Below are positions 1 through 10,193 of a stretch of 64,000 nucleotides of DNA, in pieces. Position numbers and translations under genes: made by a program. The notes under the pieces were generated by a model. That model did not search any database. It saw nothing but the letters and a program-made list of their open reading frames with translations, and was not told where the DNA came from. Origin of the DNA: Haemaphysalis longicornis (lineage: Eukaryota > Arthropoda > Arachnida > Ixodida > Ixodidae); assembly GCA_013339765.2 (NCBI GenBank), contig JABSTR010001164.1, positions 558,001-622,000 on the forward strand, in the 5' to 3' direction. Numbering within the stretch: position 1 is the first letter of the stretch; every line of letters starts with the position of its first letter.

Positions 1-126
1 ACATACATACATACATACATACATACATACATACATACATACATACATACATACATACATACATACATACATACATACATACATACATACATACATACAT
101 ACATACATACATACATACATACATAC
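1..126. repeat. (ACAT)n microsatellite, left window edge
   Basis: Near-perfect ACAT tetranucleotide array running off the left edge. It directly abuts the ~700 bp repeat that follows. The other copy of that repeat (7291-7995) has the same array in the same position, so the array is best read as the 3' tail of a minus-strand retroposon rather than an independent microsatellite. Confidence 0.95.
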
Positions 127-823
127 GTGCATCCGTACATACGTGCATCCGTACATGCTTGCACACAAAATATTACAAAACATTCAGGGATTGTTCTTCA
201 AATTGGATATTCGCTGCAGTAATTTCGTTCAAAAACAAGGGTGAACACGCACCTTATGTTAGCGTCCGTCTATGGAGTTAAAATAAACTAATCTAAAAAC
301 TGCTTTTAAGTCTCCCGTGGTGGTCCACACAAAGCCTTCTGCGTCATTGATGTAAGGGCCCAAATACGCAACAGCCCCAACTATAGCCGCTGTGTCAACT
401 ATCGGTACCTTTCTGTTCCCTTCGCCCGGTTGCCATGTGTTGCGCTCTTGACCCGATTTCCTTGTTGTTGCGCGCGGTTCGTGTAAACCTACTTCATGCC
501 GCCGCAAGGCCAGGTGGGTCCGGCAAAACACCATTAGGCCGACTTTCTCCAGACGGCCACGTTCTCTGTGTAGGCGAGCTCGTTAAACGCGGCTTTTGTT
601 TACATTCAACAAAAGTTCGGGCGCCACTATGTTTGTGTTATGGCTAGTTCCCCCCGGCACCTCTCGAGCCGGCCTTCAAGGCGCCAATGTCGATTCTCAC
701 GCTCACATCCTAGCGGTAACCGGCTCGGCAAGTTCCTCTTGAGGTTGGCGGCAGAGCTAAGGTTTGCCTGCTGAGGGCTTTTGTTCTTGCTCAAAAGTCA
801 CCGAATCGAAATAAGCCGGCTGT
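126..823 (-). repeat. Dispersed ~700 bp repeat, copy A, with (ACAT)n tail
   Basis: This block is nearly identical to 7291-7995 (a few substitutions and small indels) and the similarity stops abruptly at AATAAGCC[GC]GCTGT in both copies. The side facing the (ACAT)n array is shared as well, with a small 16 bp tandem duplication of ACGTGCATCCGTACAT-like sequence in this copy. On the minus strand the order is body, then microsatellite, as in a retroposon with a simple-repeat tail. An uncharacterised 91-codon frame (259-534, minus) is open in both copies. The family was not recognised. A recent segmental duplication is the alternative. Confidence 0.75.
259..534 (-). CDS. Uncharacterised 91-aa frame inside repeat copy A
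   Basis: A minus-strand frame starts MVFCRTHLALRRHEVGLHE and ends FRLVYFNSIDGR. The same frame at 7408-7683 differs at only a few residues. No domain is recognised, no signal peptide or membrane segment is evident, and an overlapping plus-strand frame (435-647) is also open in both copies. Being open in both copies is therefore weak evidence, because the copies are too similar for stops to have accumulated. It may be the last part of a retroposon protein or a chance frame. Confidence 0.2.
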   Translation of the reverse strand: MVFCRTHLALRRHEVGLHEPRATTRKSGQERNTWQPGEGNRKVPIVDTAAIVGAVAYLGPYINDAEGFVWTTTGDLKAVFRLVYFNSIDGR

Positions 824-1214
824 AGCGTTATTTAACACGGCGTGTTTTCGGGTCCAATAAAAAAAATGCCGATTTCTGAAGTTTTTACATGCACTGCGCT
901 TTAAGTGGTAGGAGAACGGTCGAAATTACGGTCTTCAAAATAGACCGCACTGTCGAGTTTAAGCTTTCCCACAGCTACTTCACAGCATATTTGGGACTGA
1001 TAAATCATGTGATGTTATTGAAGCCACAGCAGTGAACATCTGTTTCAAGGCAGGACCTTTAACCTGCTAATTTAATTGAAAAGAAATTAGCAGTGGATTA
1101 GCTCGGCTATGCCAGGATATACGTAGCGTGAGCTAAAGTTCAGCTGGTTATTCTTAGGTTTCCTGGTGTTCTAGGATTATCTTATTATCATGCTTACTGG
1201 TGCTAAAACGATTT
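824..1214. other. No feature seen
   Basis: Mixed-composition sequence between the repeat copy and the CAAT-rich tract. No coding frame, palindrome or repeat family was recognised by eye. Confidence 0.5.
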
Positions 1215-1300
1215 CCAATGCAATGCAATTCAATCCAATACAATACAATCCAAATTCAATCCAAATCCAGTACAATCCAATTCAATCTACTCCAATCCAG
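1215..1300. repeat. Degenerate CAATC/CAATA minisatellite
   Basis: About 85 bp made of variants of CAATC, CAATA and CAAATC units with irregular spacing, a slipped low-complexity tract. It borders a GC-rich block beginning TTGCGACGGTGGCGG. Confidence 0.8.
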
Positions 1301-1900
1301 TTGCGACGGTGGCGGCTCCGGCTCGCCAGCTGTGCGCCGTGAGACGGCACTGCTCCTCGCGCATGCGCAGCACGGCTCTCCAGGAGCCACTCGAAACTGC
1401 TCAACCTCGGCTAGTGTAGCTCACACTACAAAAATGGCTGGCGATTACGATACTCCCTAATGCGACATTTCGGCGCAGCAGCAGTGCGCTGAGGCAGCAC
1501 TCTCTCGTGGGTTTTCTCCACGGCAGGGATGATGAGCCTCTGTTTCGGCGGCGCGAAGTGCTTCTCAAGAAGGGACCGCGAACGCACATCATAGACATGC
1601 GCACGCCTCCACTCACGTTTTCGCCAAGCGTCGCGCCGTCGAGCTCCTCATTCGGGCACAGCATACTGCCACCTCCTCTCTCCCACCGCACACTGTCGGA
1701 GAGCGCTGGCTCGCGTCGCCCCGGCGAACCGTAATTTCGCGACACTCGCCTCCTTTGCTTTCTTTAATCGTTCGCTTTTTCTTTCACTCGTCGATCCAGC
1801 CATCGTTCGCTCGGTCACGACGACGGCGACGCGGCTCAGCCCACGAACGGGCGACAAAGGGCTGCGCCCTAAAAAGTCGGTTGTATTATGTGGCACACGG
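1301..1900. other. GC-rich block, nothing coding recognised
   Basis: GC- and CpG-rich sequence with several overlapping open frames on both strands, which is expected from composition alone. A short frame ATGGCTGGCGATTACGATAC encodes eight residues before a stop. It could be promoter or 5' UTR sequence or an old repeat; no splice site or start was persuasive. Confidence 0.3.
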
Positions 1901-2559
1901 ACAACGTCAACTTTGGTCTAGAAAATGCATTTCAGTCATTGTCAAGAAAATAAATGATCCGAGCCTGTGCTATCAACCAGAAAAAAATTGCGCCGTTGTA
2001 TCGACCTGGGAGATGGATGAGTCCAGTTGACGCAAACGCAAGCAACCTGAAATTCTCGGTCGTCTCTTGAAAGGCTTAACCAATCTTCAGACCGAAAACA
2101 GACGACCATTGTTACAGAGTCGGCTGCTGAACGGAACCTCCCCGCTATCGCGTCATTCGTATCCAGAAAACGAATGACACGAGTCGTTTTCGTGGTTCTG
2201 CGAAAATGCTCGAGGAATCAAAGAAACTTCCAGCTGCGGAAGCGCTGTGAGAAATCACTTCGCGATAGCCGGACTGCTTACGCCGAAAGTCGAATTACAT
2301 ATAGTGGTCGTACGCGTTTTAGATGCAACGCATCTCATGCTCGCCCCTCTGTCCTTCCTGCGTCTGTCCGGCATTGTCCGCACAGCTGCGCCTCTCCACC
2401 TCTCCTCTCTCCGATTGCGAACACTCTCTCCCAAACAGCTGCGGGTTGGCGCAGCGCGCTCTCACTCCGTTGCTAGGCGCCGGTGGACGGCGCTGCGCTC
2501 GGCACTGCGCTCGGCGCTGCGCGCGCTGCGCATGTGCAGTACTCTCTCTCTCCGCGCTC

Positions 2560-2760
2560 TCCTCTCCTTCGGGCGCTGTGAATATATAGCGGCATGCCGC
2601 GCTCCGACGGTCTCAGTCGACGGTCGTCCGCGTTACGCTTGCACTCTGTCGCAGTACTCGACGATTGCTTGATGCAATCGTCGAGCCCCTAACTGTGCAC
2701 TTTACGGACCACAAGGCACTCATTATCGTCTGCAATAAAGACCGTACCTGAGCATACGTG
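2560..2760 (+). promoter_or_regulatory. TATA/initiator/poly(A)-signal cluster, LTR-like or core promoter
   Basis: GC-rich upstream sequence (2330-2570) leads into GAATATATAGCGG at about 2580, a TCAGTC initiator-like motif about 30 bp later, and AATAAA at about 2733. A TATA box, initiator and AATAAA within 160 bp resemble the U3-R-U5 order of an LTR. A short frame just before the AATAAA reads LDAIVEPLTVHFTDHKAL, which resembles the AIVE...TDHKAL stretch of Gypsy RNase H. No TG...CA ends or target duplication were found, so this may equally be an ordinary promoter or a degraded Gypsy piece. Confidence 0.3.
2657..2685. other. Perfect 12-bp stem-loop
   Basis: CTCGACGATTGC is followed by the 5-nt loop TTGAT and the exact reverse complement GCAATCGTCGAG. 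It lies between the initiator-like site and the AATAAA, so it would be present in any transcript from this promoter. Function is unknown. Confidence 0.9.
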
Positions 2761-2794
2761 TACTGCATGTGCATTGCATGGTGCAAAATGGAAA

Positions 2795-2926
2795 ATTACG
2801 CCCACCTCCCCTTCGCGCGAGAATCCCTGCTATAAGCGTAATCAATACGATGGAAAACGCCAATGGAACCCCCCATGAGATGCGTTGCATCACATCAGGG
2901 TTCCCGCGAGGGGAGGTGGGCGTAAT
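2795..2926. mobile_element. 132-bp foldback/MITE-like element
   Basis: The left arm (2795-2829) starts ATTACGCCCACCTCCCC and the right arm (2896-2926) ends GGGGAGGTGGGCGTAAT. The arms are about 31-35 bp with a few mismatches and surround a 66-bp core. This is typical of a small non-autonomous DNA transposon. No second copy was seen here and no clear target duplication was found. Confidence 0.6.
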
Positions 2927-2929
2927 GTT

Positions 2930-3255
2930 TCTTTCGTCGTACAAAGCCGGCAGTTGCAAGCATCGCAAACCCACACAACATACGTGGCACTGAGTCCAAC
3001 AGTAGCTGCGTTCGTTTCCCTTTGGACTTATCTATCCTCAGGGCTGAGAAGCGGACGCAAGAGGGATTAGGGATGCACAGTCATGGACCAATAAAATCGA
3101 GCACAAAAATACGAAACATAACACGTAAATAGCGCCATTTCTGCCCGTCAAAGTCAAATTGGGGCGTGGCTTAATTGCAAAAGCGAAGTTTGTAAATGTT
3201 GCTTTCCAATTATACTAATAGCGTGCCAGAATTCGACCTTCACGAACAGTATTTT
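2930..3255. other. No feature seen
   Basis: AT-balanced intergenic or intronic sequence. Nothing recognised. Confidence 0.5.
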
Positions 3256-3603
3256 AGGGGCGAAGCCCCTTCTGGGCTGGGGCTGTTGGCATCTCCTGTA
3301 GTCAGTCGTCGTCGTCGTGACCGTCGTCGTAATTGTCGTCTCATGTAGTCACGGTACTAAAACACCGAGAAACTCGTTTACGCCTCGCGCTGGAGCGCTT
3401 CGTAACGCGTACAAAAAAAAAAAAAAACAGAGAGACACTCGTTTACGCTTCGCACTAGAACGCTTCGTGCTTTAAAGACGCGATACTTTTACCGCAAAGA
3501 TGTGTAGATCTAGCCCCCAACGGTTTCATCTCCGTTGGCAGAAACGCTAAGGCACCAAAAATACAGTTATGCACTATATGCTTCGCCCCTCTCCAGGTTT
3601 CAC
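3256..3603 (-). mobile_element. GGGGCGAAGC-type MITE, copy 1
   Basis: First of three copies in the window (others at 15479-15790 and 24132-24503, opposite orientation). The ends are inverted: AGGGGCGAAGC on one side and GCTTCGCCCCT on the other, with a shared GTGAAACCTGGAG extension at one side. The interior carries repeated GCGAGGCGTAAACGAG units, two in this copy, and a GTCGTCGTC-rich stretch next to TCTCATGTAGTCACGG. There is no coding potential. It is interpreted as a non-autonomous DNA transposon. Confidence 0.75.
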
Positions 3604-4217
3604 GTTAGTGGAGACGGCCCGGGATTTTTCAGCTCTTCTATAAGACCACGCTTCTTTAGTGAGGCCACAGCCTTTTTGTAACTGTCGAATATCTTCCATT
3701 TTGGTGTTCTGGGTCATACTTCCGTGCCCGTATTTCATTAGTCCATCACTGTACATGACATAGGCTATGAAGCCTTTGATTACTCAGTTACTGTTCGTGT
3801 GAGCATGCGGCCTAAAAACACTTCAAGGGCGAACATCTACAGGTGCAAACGAAGCCGGTTGTGGAGGTCGCGGCAGAACAGAGCACAAAGCATGCTCTTG
3901 AGCTCTGGGATCTGCATTACTCTCTGTCGAACGTTTCAAGAACAGCAGCGGCGGCCATTTGGAAACGCAAAGCGGGGCAGGCAAGCCGGAAGCCTGTGCC
4001 CCAGGGTCTGCATCCGCGTCCGTGGAGCTGTTCCAAATGATGCTGGGACCTCTTAATTCGAAATTAATGGCTTCCACGCGACCTTTCTTGATTTAGGAAC
4101 CAGATTCCGCCCCACACAGGCCTCATCTGAAAGTCTTCAGTTGTGATGTGAACCTATGATAGAAATTTAGTATGCCAACTGCAGTCGACATTTATCGTAT
4201 CGTTGTTTTCGTCTTCT
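3604..4217. other. No firm feature; short open frames only
   Basis: A 65-codon plus-strand frame at 3843-4040 (MQTKPVVEVAAEQSTKHALE...) follows ACATCTACAG, which could be a splice acceptor. However, overlapping frames on both strands are open too and no family was recognised. Treated as unexplained. Confidence 0.3.
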
Positions 4218-4730
4218 CTACGTAGTACGTAGTAGTTTAGCCTCACATACTATCGTGTCGGTGGCTTCTCCTCCTAACAGCGTCCTCGTGACTTGCAGGG
4301 TGACACGCTGGAGTCCGCTTGTATGTCCGATATCGTCTACGAAGCTCAGCAATGCCCATGAAACCACCCACTTTTCTCGTTTTGAGTCGCGTGAGTATGG
4401 CAGCAGATGCGCAGTGTCAGGCGTACGCACAGCCTTCGGGACGCAAAGTGTCTCTAAATCCTCGTCGTAGACTGTGCTATGCCATACTGTCGAGAAGAAT
4501 GTGGGCAACGCCCTCATCGCATTATAGGCCGCTCGCTGAGGGGTGATGGAGTCTGTGCGGCTTTCTGAAGCCAAGCGGGAGTGGATCCCGTTCGCAGTTT
4601 GTAGGCGAGGGTAGCATCCTCTCTGGAGAGCCCTCTCGTTGCACAGGTCTGGTGGAAGAAGTAACAGAGGAGGCGCGTCTTACAGAAGTTAGAGGGAACC
4701 CAGGGAGGGGATCCATTAATCAATGTCATT
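4218..4730 (-). pseudogene. 3' end of an RNase H-type non-LTR retrotransposon, broken
   Basis: On the minus strand the translation runs REDATLAYKLRTGSTPAW, then after a frameshift CDEGVAHILLDSMA, then ARTPDTAHLLPYSRDSKRE-like sequence in another frame ending KWVVSWALLSFVDDIGHTS. Both the RLRTGS-like and C..E..HILL..C-like motifs are hallmarks of the region downstream of RNase H in I/R1/Jockey-group ORF2 proteins. At least one frameshift and one stop interrupt it. Upstream domains (RT, RNase H) are not present, so it is a 5'-truncated, inactive copy. Confidence 0.65.
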
Positions 4731-5894
4731 CACCTTCAAAAGTCGCTTTCTACATTTATATCCATGTCACGGAAACAAATTGATTCAAGACATAAACTCT
4801 AGGTTTGATAGAACATTAACGGAAAGAAATAAGTTTAACCGTGGCGATTCGCGGAAACAACAGTTAGTGCTAAACACTCTGGAAAGGCAAGAATGGACAG
4901 GAAAGATGTGAGGTGCTGTCTTTCCTTGTGATTGTTGAACTTCGCCCACTGCCTTACCAAAATGCATTCAAAGAAACTAGCTGAGCAACGTATCCTAGTG
5001 CTAAATATTTGATAAGGTTATTCAATTCACTAATTTTCAAGTTTAAAGTACATTAGTGTAAAAAACCAAGTTCAAATTTTTCAAGAACAAGAATAAAGTG
5101 GGATTTTACGAGCCGGAGTTACACCTTAACTACGGGGCGCTCAATGGTGGAGGGTAATGGATTAACTTCGGCACACGCGCGTTTTAGTGCGAAGGAAACA
5201 CTAGCTTAAACTCGATTTTGCCTCTGTGTGGATCCCTTTCTGAGCTAGCAAAAAGAAAAAAAGAAACACTGCCGGTTTCCATTGACGGTTGCGAAGCCAA
5301 TGCCTTGCCGACTCTGCCCCGCCGTCGCGGGGTGTTCGTCGAAAAAGGGCCTCACATCAGCAGCTAAGTCGTTCGTCGTCCCAGTTGCGAGTGTCTGTAA
5401 TGGCGACTCTTACGCCAACTTTCATCTGCCCGGTTCTATAGCCGGTAGTCTCCAATAAGAGGTACCCCTATTATCTAAAACTGTGCAAGGCGCGCCGTGC
5501 ATCCTCTAGCGACAGAAAGGCCCCGCAGTAAGAAATACTGTTGACCAGAGTTGTCAGCTGTTGAAAAAACCAAACAAACGAAAAGGAGCATTAGGAAAAA
5601 ACACCGTTTTTTTTCAACCAGGGTAACGTTGAAAAAACAAACAAACAGAGCTTCTCCGGGAAAATTTGCCGTGATGCGTCCAATCTGCAGTGAGCAAAAC
5701 CGTGCGCAGTGCTGGGACTTTTGTGATGCACCATAAAACGACTGTATTATTTTCAGTGTAAACCGAAAAATTCATCGAGCACTAAGTCTTTCAAGTGATT
5801 TGAAGGTGAAATCCAGCGATTATCGAAGACTTCTCTTCCCTGCTGCATCGTTTTTGCGGTGCCGTTACGTTCACCTGCCATAATTCTTGTTCCA
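4731..5894. other. No feature seen
   Basis: Low-information sequence. At 5551-5660 a GTTGAAAAAAC..AAACAAAC motif occurs twice about 75 bp apart. No gene or known repeat was recognised. Confidence 0.5.
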
Positions 5895-5985
5895 TCCTGG
5901 CACGGTACAGGGTTATTGCTGTAGTTACCGCACTTGGCTGCAGCTCTCGGCGACCCGGATTCAAATCCCATTAGAACCCAAATAC
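5895..5985 (+). repeat. Possible tRNA-derived SINE remnant
   Basis: GGCTGCAGCTCTCGGCGACCC is followed by GGATTCAAATCCCATT, a B-box-like RNA polymerase III element, and then AT-rich sequence. No cloverleaf could be drawn. Weak call. Confidence 0.25.
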
Positions 5986-6349
5986 GTTTCTGTGTATATT
6001 TTATTTACTTATTTTCTTATTTCAGCGCCCGTACTTGCTTGCATTCGTGTAGTCGCCAGCAACTACGGCCACTTTTCGCGATTGATGATCTAAAACTTCC
6101 GCCTTGAGAAGTATGCCGAATTCTTTATTCATCTGGGCGGAAGCGTCTTTTTTTAATTTTTTCATATTTAAAAAAAAAACCTGTTTATTTCACGCCCCTC
6201 AAAATTTCATGAAAACTTACATCTCTACTGTTGACTAGCGGTCTCTGGAGGACAAAGTACTCCTTGTAAACCGGGCTACAAGGGCACGGTCGACACATCG
6301 CTTCTTAAAAAAAAGTTCCACTCCAATATTTGCATCTTAATAGACAGTT

Positions 6350-6351
<2 letters not shown>
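5986..6351. other. No feature seen
   Basis: AT-rich stretch with poly-T and poly-A runs; nothing recognised. Confidence 0.5.
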
Positions 6352-6393
<42 letters not shown>

Positions 6394-6414
6394 CTCTCTC
6401 TTTCTCTCTCCCTC
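6352..6414. repeat. (CT)n microsatellite
   Basis: CT dinucleotide array with interruptions toward the right end. Confidence 0.95.
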
Positions 6415-6572
6415 TGGGCACGCACCATACGCATTGCGCAGTTTTGACCTGCTCTCCGTATAGTTGGAGCGGGGTCAGGCGGTGCTGCGAATGCGAACGC
6501 TCGGTCTTAAGTTCCTTTAACTGGCGGTGCCCAGTAAAATGGCGTGTAAACGCGTTTAAATCACTGCCGCTG

Positions 6573-6999
6573 TCACTGTAAGCGACCAAAATACACGTTC
6601 AGTTTAGCTACGAATTCCGTAACGTTGCGTGCTGCTTGGGATTTCCCTTTTTGCTTGCGTTTTTTTTTTTTGCTCGCGTCTCCAAGAGCAGCCTCATCAG
6701 CGGCGGGCATCACTACAGTACCTTTCTTTTCCATTGTTTCTTTTGTTTTTGCTGTCGCTAAAAACAGTTCTCCCACGCGCCAAGCGTTGACAGCCACTTG
6801 ACCCGTAGTCAGCAGCTGCAGGGGCACGCGGCTCATTTTCGCGGGCATCCCAGTTTGAACGTCATCACTGAGATGAATAAGCTCGGGGTGGATGGCGGCT
6901 GCCGCACTTGACGTCGCGCTAAAGACAGCGACAAGGGGGTGCTTGGTGCGATGGCCCAGGCCAAGCGGCAGTAAAAGACAAGCTGCTGGACAGAATCTT
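6573..6999 (-). CDS. Candidate terminal coding exon, unidentified protein
   Basis: On the minus strand a pyrimidine-rich tract ending TTTTCTTCAACAG (acceptor at 7000-7002) precedes an open frame of about 141 codons that ends at a TGA (6573-6575). The peptide contains PLVAVFSATSSAAAAI, then IHLSDDVQTGMPAKMS and LLTTGQVAVNAWRVGELF, and finally a lysine-rich segment, DASKKKKRKQKGK, which may be a nuclear or nucleolar signal. Codon use looks protein-like, with many GC-ending codons. The exon would begin in phase 2, so upstream exons are needed and would lie beyond the (ACAT)n array and repeat copy B. The family was not recognised; a transposon protein remains possible. Confidence 0.4.
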
Positions 7000-7054
7000 C
7001 TGTTGAAGAAAAGTGTAGGAGAAAAAATGTTTATATACTCACATACCATCATTA

Positions 7055-7290
7055 TACATACATACATACATACATACATACATACATACATACATACATA
7101 CATACACACATGCATACATACATACATACATACATGCACATACATACATACATACATGCATACATACATACATACACATACATACATACATACACATACA
7201 TACATACATACATACATACATACATACATACATACATACATACATACATACATACATACATACATACATACATACATACATACATACATA
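7055..7290. repeat. (ACAT)n microsatellite, 236 bp
   Basis: Long ACAT array with CACA/GCAC-type interruptions in its left half and a pure right half. It abuts repeat copy B. The long MYVC or IHTY translations across it come from the array and are not proteins. Confidence 0.95.
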
Positions 7291-7995
7291 CGTGCATCCG
7301 TACATGCATGCACACAAAATATTACGAAACATTCAGGGATTGTTCTTCAAATTGGATATTCGCTGCAGTAATTTCGTTCAAAAACAAGGGTGAACACGCA
7401 CCTTATGTTAGCGTCCGCCTATGGAGTTAAAATAAACTAATCTAAAAACTGCTTTTAAGTCTCCCGTGGTGGTCCACACAAAGCCTTCTGCGTCATTGAT
7501 GTAAGAGCCCAAATACGCAACAGCCCCAGCCATAGCTGCTGTGTCAACTATCGGTACCTTTCTGTTCCCTTCGCCCGGTTGCCATGTGTTGCGCTCTTGA
7601 CCCGATTTCCTTGTTGTTGCGCGCGGTTCGTGTAAACCTACTTCATGCCGCCGCAAGGCCAGGTGCGTCCGGCAAAACACCATTAGGCCGACTTTCTCCA
7701 GACGGCCGCGTTCTCTGTGTAGGCGAGCTCGTTAAACGCGGCTTTTGTTTACATTCAGCTACAAAAGTTCGGGCGCCACTATGTTTGTGTTATGGCTATA
7801 TTCCCAGGAGGGACCCGGCACCTCTCGAGCCGGCCTTCAACCGGCGCCAATGGATTCTCACGCTCACATCCTAGCGGTAACCGGCTCGGAATTTTTTTGT
7901 TCCTGTTTTGTTTGAGGTGCGCGGCAGAGCCAAGGTTTGCCTGCTGATGGCTTTTGTTCTTGCTCAAAAGTCACCGAATCAAATAAGCCCGCTGT
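7291..7995 (-). repeat. Dispersed ~700 bp repeat, copy B, with (ACAT)n tail
   Basis: Near-identical to 126-823 over the whole length. Differences include an insertion near 7800 (TATTCCCAGGAGG against GTTCCCCCC in copy A) and changes near 7890. Similarity ends at GCTGT in both copies, followed by unrelated flanks. Two copies within 7 kb sharing an internal edge and a microsatellite tail fit recent retroposition, or local duplication. Confidence 0.75.
7408..7683 (-). CDS. Uncharacterised 91-aa frame inside repeat copy B
   Basis: Same frame as 259-534 with a few residue changes, for example DTAAMAGAVAYLGSY where copy A has DTAAIVGAVAYLGPY. No domain recognised. See copy A for caveats. Confidence 0.2.
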   Translation of the reverse strand: MVFCRTHLALRRHEVGLHEPRATTRKSGQERNTWQPGEGNRKVPIVDTAAMAGAVAYLGSYINDAEGFVWTTTGDLKAVFRLVYFNSIGGR

Positions 7996-8100
7996 CTTGG
8001 AGGGACTATTCACTCCAAAGCTGTTAATCTACTGGTAAATAACAACGTTAACAGGCTGCCTTCTTGCCACATTAAAGTCAAGATGTTGGATAGCTTGTTA

Positions 8101-8153
8101 AATAGACGTTGAATAGATGTTGTATAGATGTTGAATAGATGTTGGATAATGTT
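8101..8153. repeat. 11-bp minisatellite
   Basis: Units AATAGACGTTG, AATAGATGTTG, TATAGATGTTG, AATAGATGTTG and a partial GATAATGTTG follow in tandem, about 4.8 copies. Confidence 0.85.
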
Positions 8154-8155
8154 GG

Positions 8156-10072
8156 AAACTCGCGTGATTCATCAAGCAGGGAATTCGCCTTCGCGGCGAT
8201 AGATGTTTTGCTTTCGACGACTAGTTGCCCAATGGTCGTCTCATATAGACCCGACGCCCCTGTCTTTCTGCTTCCCCTCCTACCATTTTTTGCCGTCCAT
8301 TTTAGATTCTTGGCGCGAGCCGCTTTGGCGAGAAAGCGGGCGAGGAGGGCGGTCGTTGTGCCGCTTGAGTCATGCCACTGGGTAAAGCGATCTCGCGCCG
8401 CTTCCACTTATGGCGCCTCGCTTTTGCGTTGGCGTGTTTATTTACGTTTGTGTGTGTCAACTCAGGCCAAATGTTTGTGTCTGAGTATTTCGTAAAAGAA
8501 CATTTCTTTTTCTTGGCCCAGTTTCGTAGAGGGAGATGAGCTCCGCTAGTGCTGGCGTCGAGCGACCCTATGTCGTCACTGAAATACCTAGAGATTGCCA
8601 GAGCGTTTCAGCGCATTAAATGCTTGATCCTTGACCTAAGGAATGCAGTATGATATTTGCCCAGCATTAGGTGCAGTTCTGTGGTGTAATTTTATTAGCC
8701 TCGAGCGTTCCTTATAAATCGCAGGTAGCCTGCCGATGCTTCGTGTCCTTGCAAACATTTTGCAGGTGAATTACGTTAGCGCCGTACGATTATTCAACGC
8801 TGGTGTTTTTTTTTTTTTTGCAGCTTCTGCCTTCTGAGAAAAAAAATTATGAGAAATTGTTGTTAATATAAGTTGACATATAAACACTCACAGGTGTAAT
8901 ATTTGCTTCGCTGGTAAGTTGTAAGTTGGTCTTCACCGCAGCATGACCATGCTTGCTGTGGAGCACGCTCTAAAGGCAAGCCGTGTCCAATGATTTAGAG
9001 GTTTAAAATGGTTAAAATGTAAATTTTAAAATATATAAAAATATAAATTGTTACGGTTAAAATATCAATTTTAATTGCCGATGGGAGCTTAAGCACTTTT
9101 GTGTCGTAAATCGAAAAGTCATTAATTCTCGTTGCTCATCATTTACCATTTTTCTTGACAATAAAGCCGCCTTTGAAGGCTCTACCACGCGGAAGTTATT
9201 ACGGTTTTTAACATAACGTGTTTTTTTTTGAGGTAGGGTATATGCATGCATACGCCATGTCCACCACTTCGTGACACCGCAATAATTTCACGAGTAATTA
9301 CTCTAATCTTCTTGAGGAATCTGCAATATTTTCTTGCACACTTCTCATTTCAAAACCTTGCATCGTGTTCAATTCTATGTTCAACAAACGATTCCACAAG
9401 GTTCCAGAGATATGAAAGCCATCGAACAGGACTCTGTGGATGGAAAGTTCTGTCAAAAAAATTCACAAAGCCCTAAAGATCCCTAAAAAGTTCTGTCAGT
9501 AGTCGGTTTATTCAAGTTATAATCTTGCTGTATGCAAATTATAGCCTTTATTGAACGGTTCCGCTAAGTTCTCGAGTCTCCCAAATAGCTGATTATGCTT
9601 GAGCACATACCTTATATAATTGCTGCCTATACCTGGAAAACTAGCTGTGATGGCTTGATATAGATTGCCACTGCATCGAAGTTCTCAATCAAGTTCTCAA
9701 GTTCTCAATCCGTTCACAGAGTCATTTTAATCCAGAAATACGTGCATTCGAAGAGTTTTGTTTTCTCACGGGACCACCATGTCTCATAAAGAAAAGTATC
9801 CTCGAACCATTAATTTCTCTCAAGAGCGTGTTTCATAAAAAAATTGACATGGGAGAGATAACTAACATAAGTCGTCTCGCTTGCAACTTGTCTTCACATT
9901 CGAGGAGGTTTTGGGGAATGCATCGTGAGGTTTATCATATCACTCAGAACGCTGGAGAGCTATGGAAGGTCGCAGAGAGCTTGCGGTGTAGTAATATACG
10001 ACTTAGTTTTCGTACGATATAAAATAATGGTTTTTGCCCTTGTGCTAATTCTGCCCTCAGGTATTCGAAAGC
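8156..10072. other. No feature seen
   Basis: About 1.9 kb with no recognised gene or repeat. Local curiosities are a T-run near 8808, an AT-rich stretch at 9005-9080, and short repeats of AAGTTCTCAA at 9680-9710. It is consistent with intron or intergenic DNA. Confidence 0.5.
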
Positions 10073-10193
10073 AAATGATGATGATGATGTAGATGATGAT
10101 GATGATGATGATGATGAATAAACTTTATTTGAGTCGAGGTGCTGATGTTAGGGCACCCGCCCGGTGGGAGGCTCCTTAGTCCGGGATCGAAAG
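10073..10193 (-). repeat. LINE-like 3' end with (ATC)n tail
   Basis: On the minus strand CCCGGACTAAGGAGCCTCCC and GGTGCCCTAACATCAGCACC lead into AAATAAAGTTTATT and then a (CAT)n tract (10075-10117 on plus). A poly(A)-signal-like AATAAAG followed by a simple repeat is the usual 3' terminus of tick LINE-type elements. The related wording GGTGCCCTAGTCCGG with CTTTATT occurs at the 3' end of the LINE at 42590. Confidence 0.5.

Noticed and set aside
6999..7332. Long frames of MYVC or IHTY repeats
   Set aside because: They are direct translations of the (ACAT)n array, open in all frames, with no protein meaning.
8101..8153. CRISPR-like direct repeats
   Set aside because: 11-bp units without spacers; a minisatellite in eukaryotic DNA.
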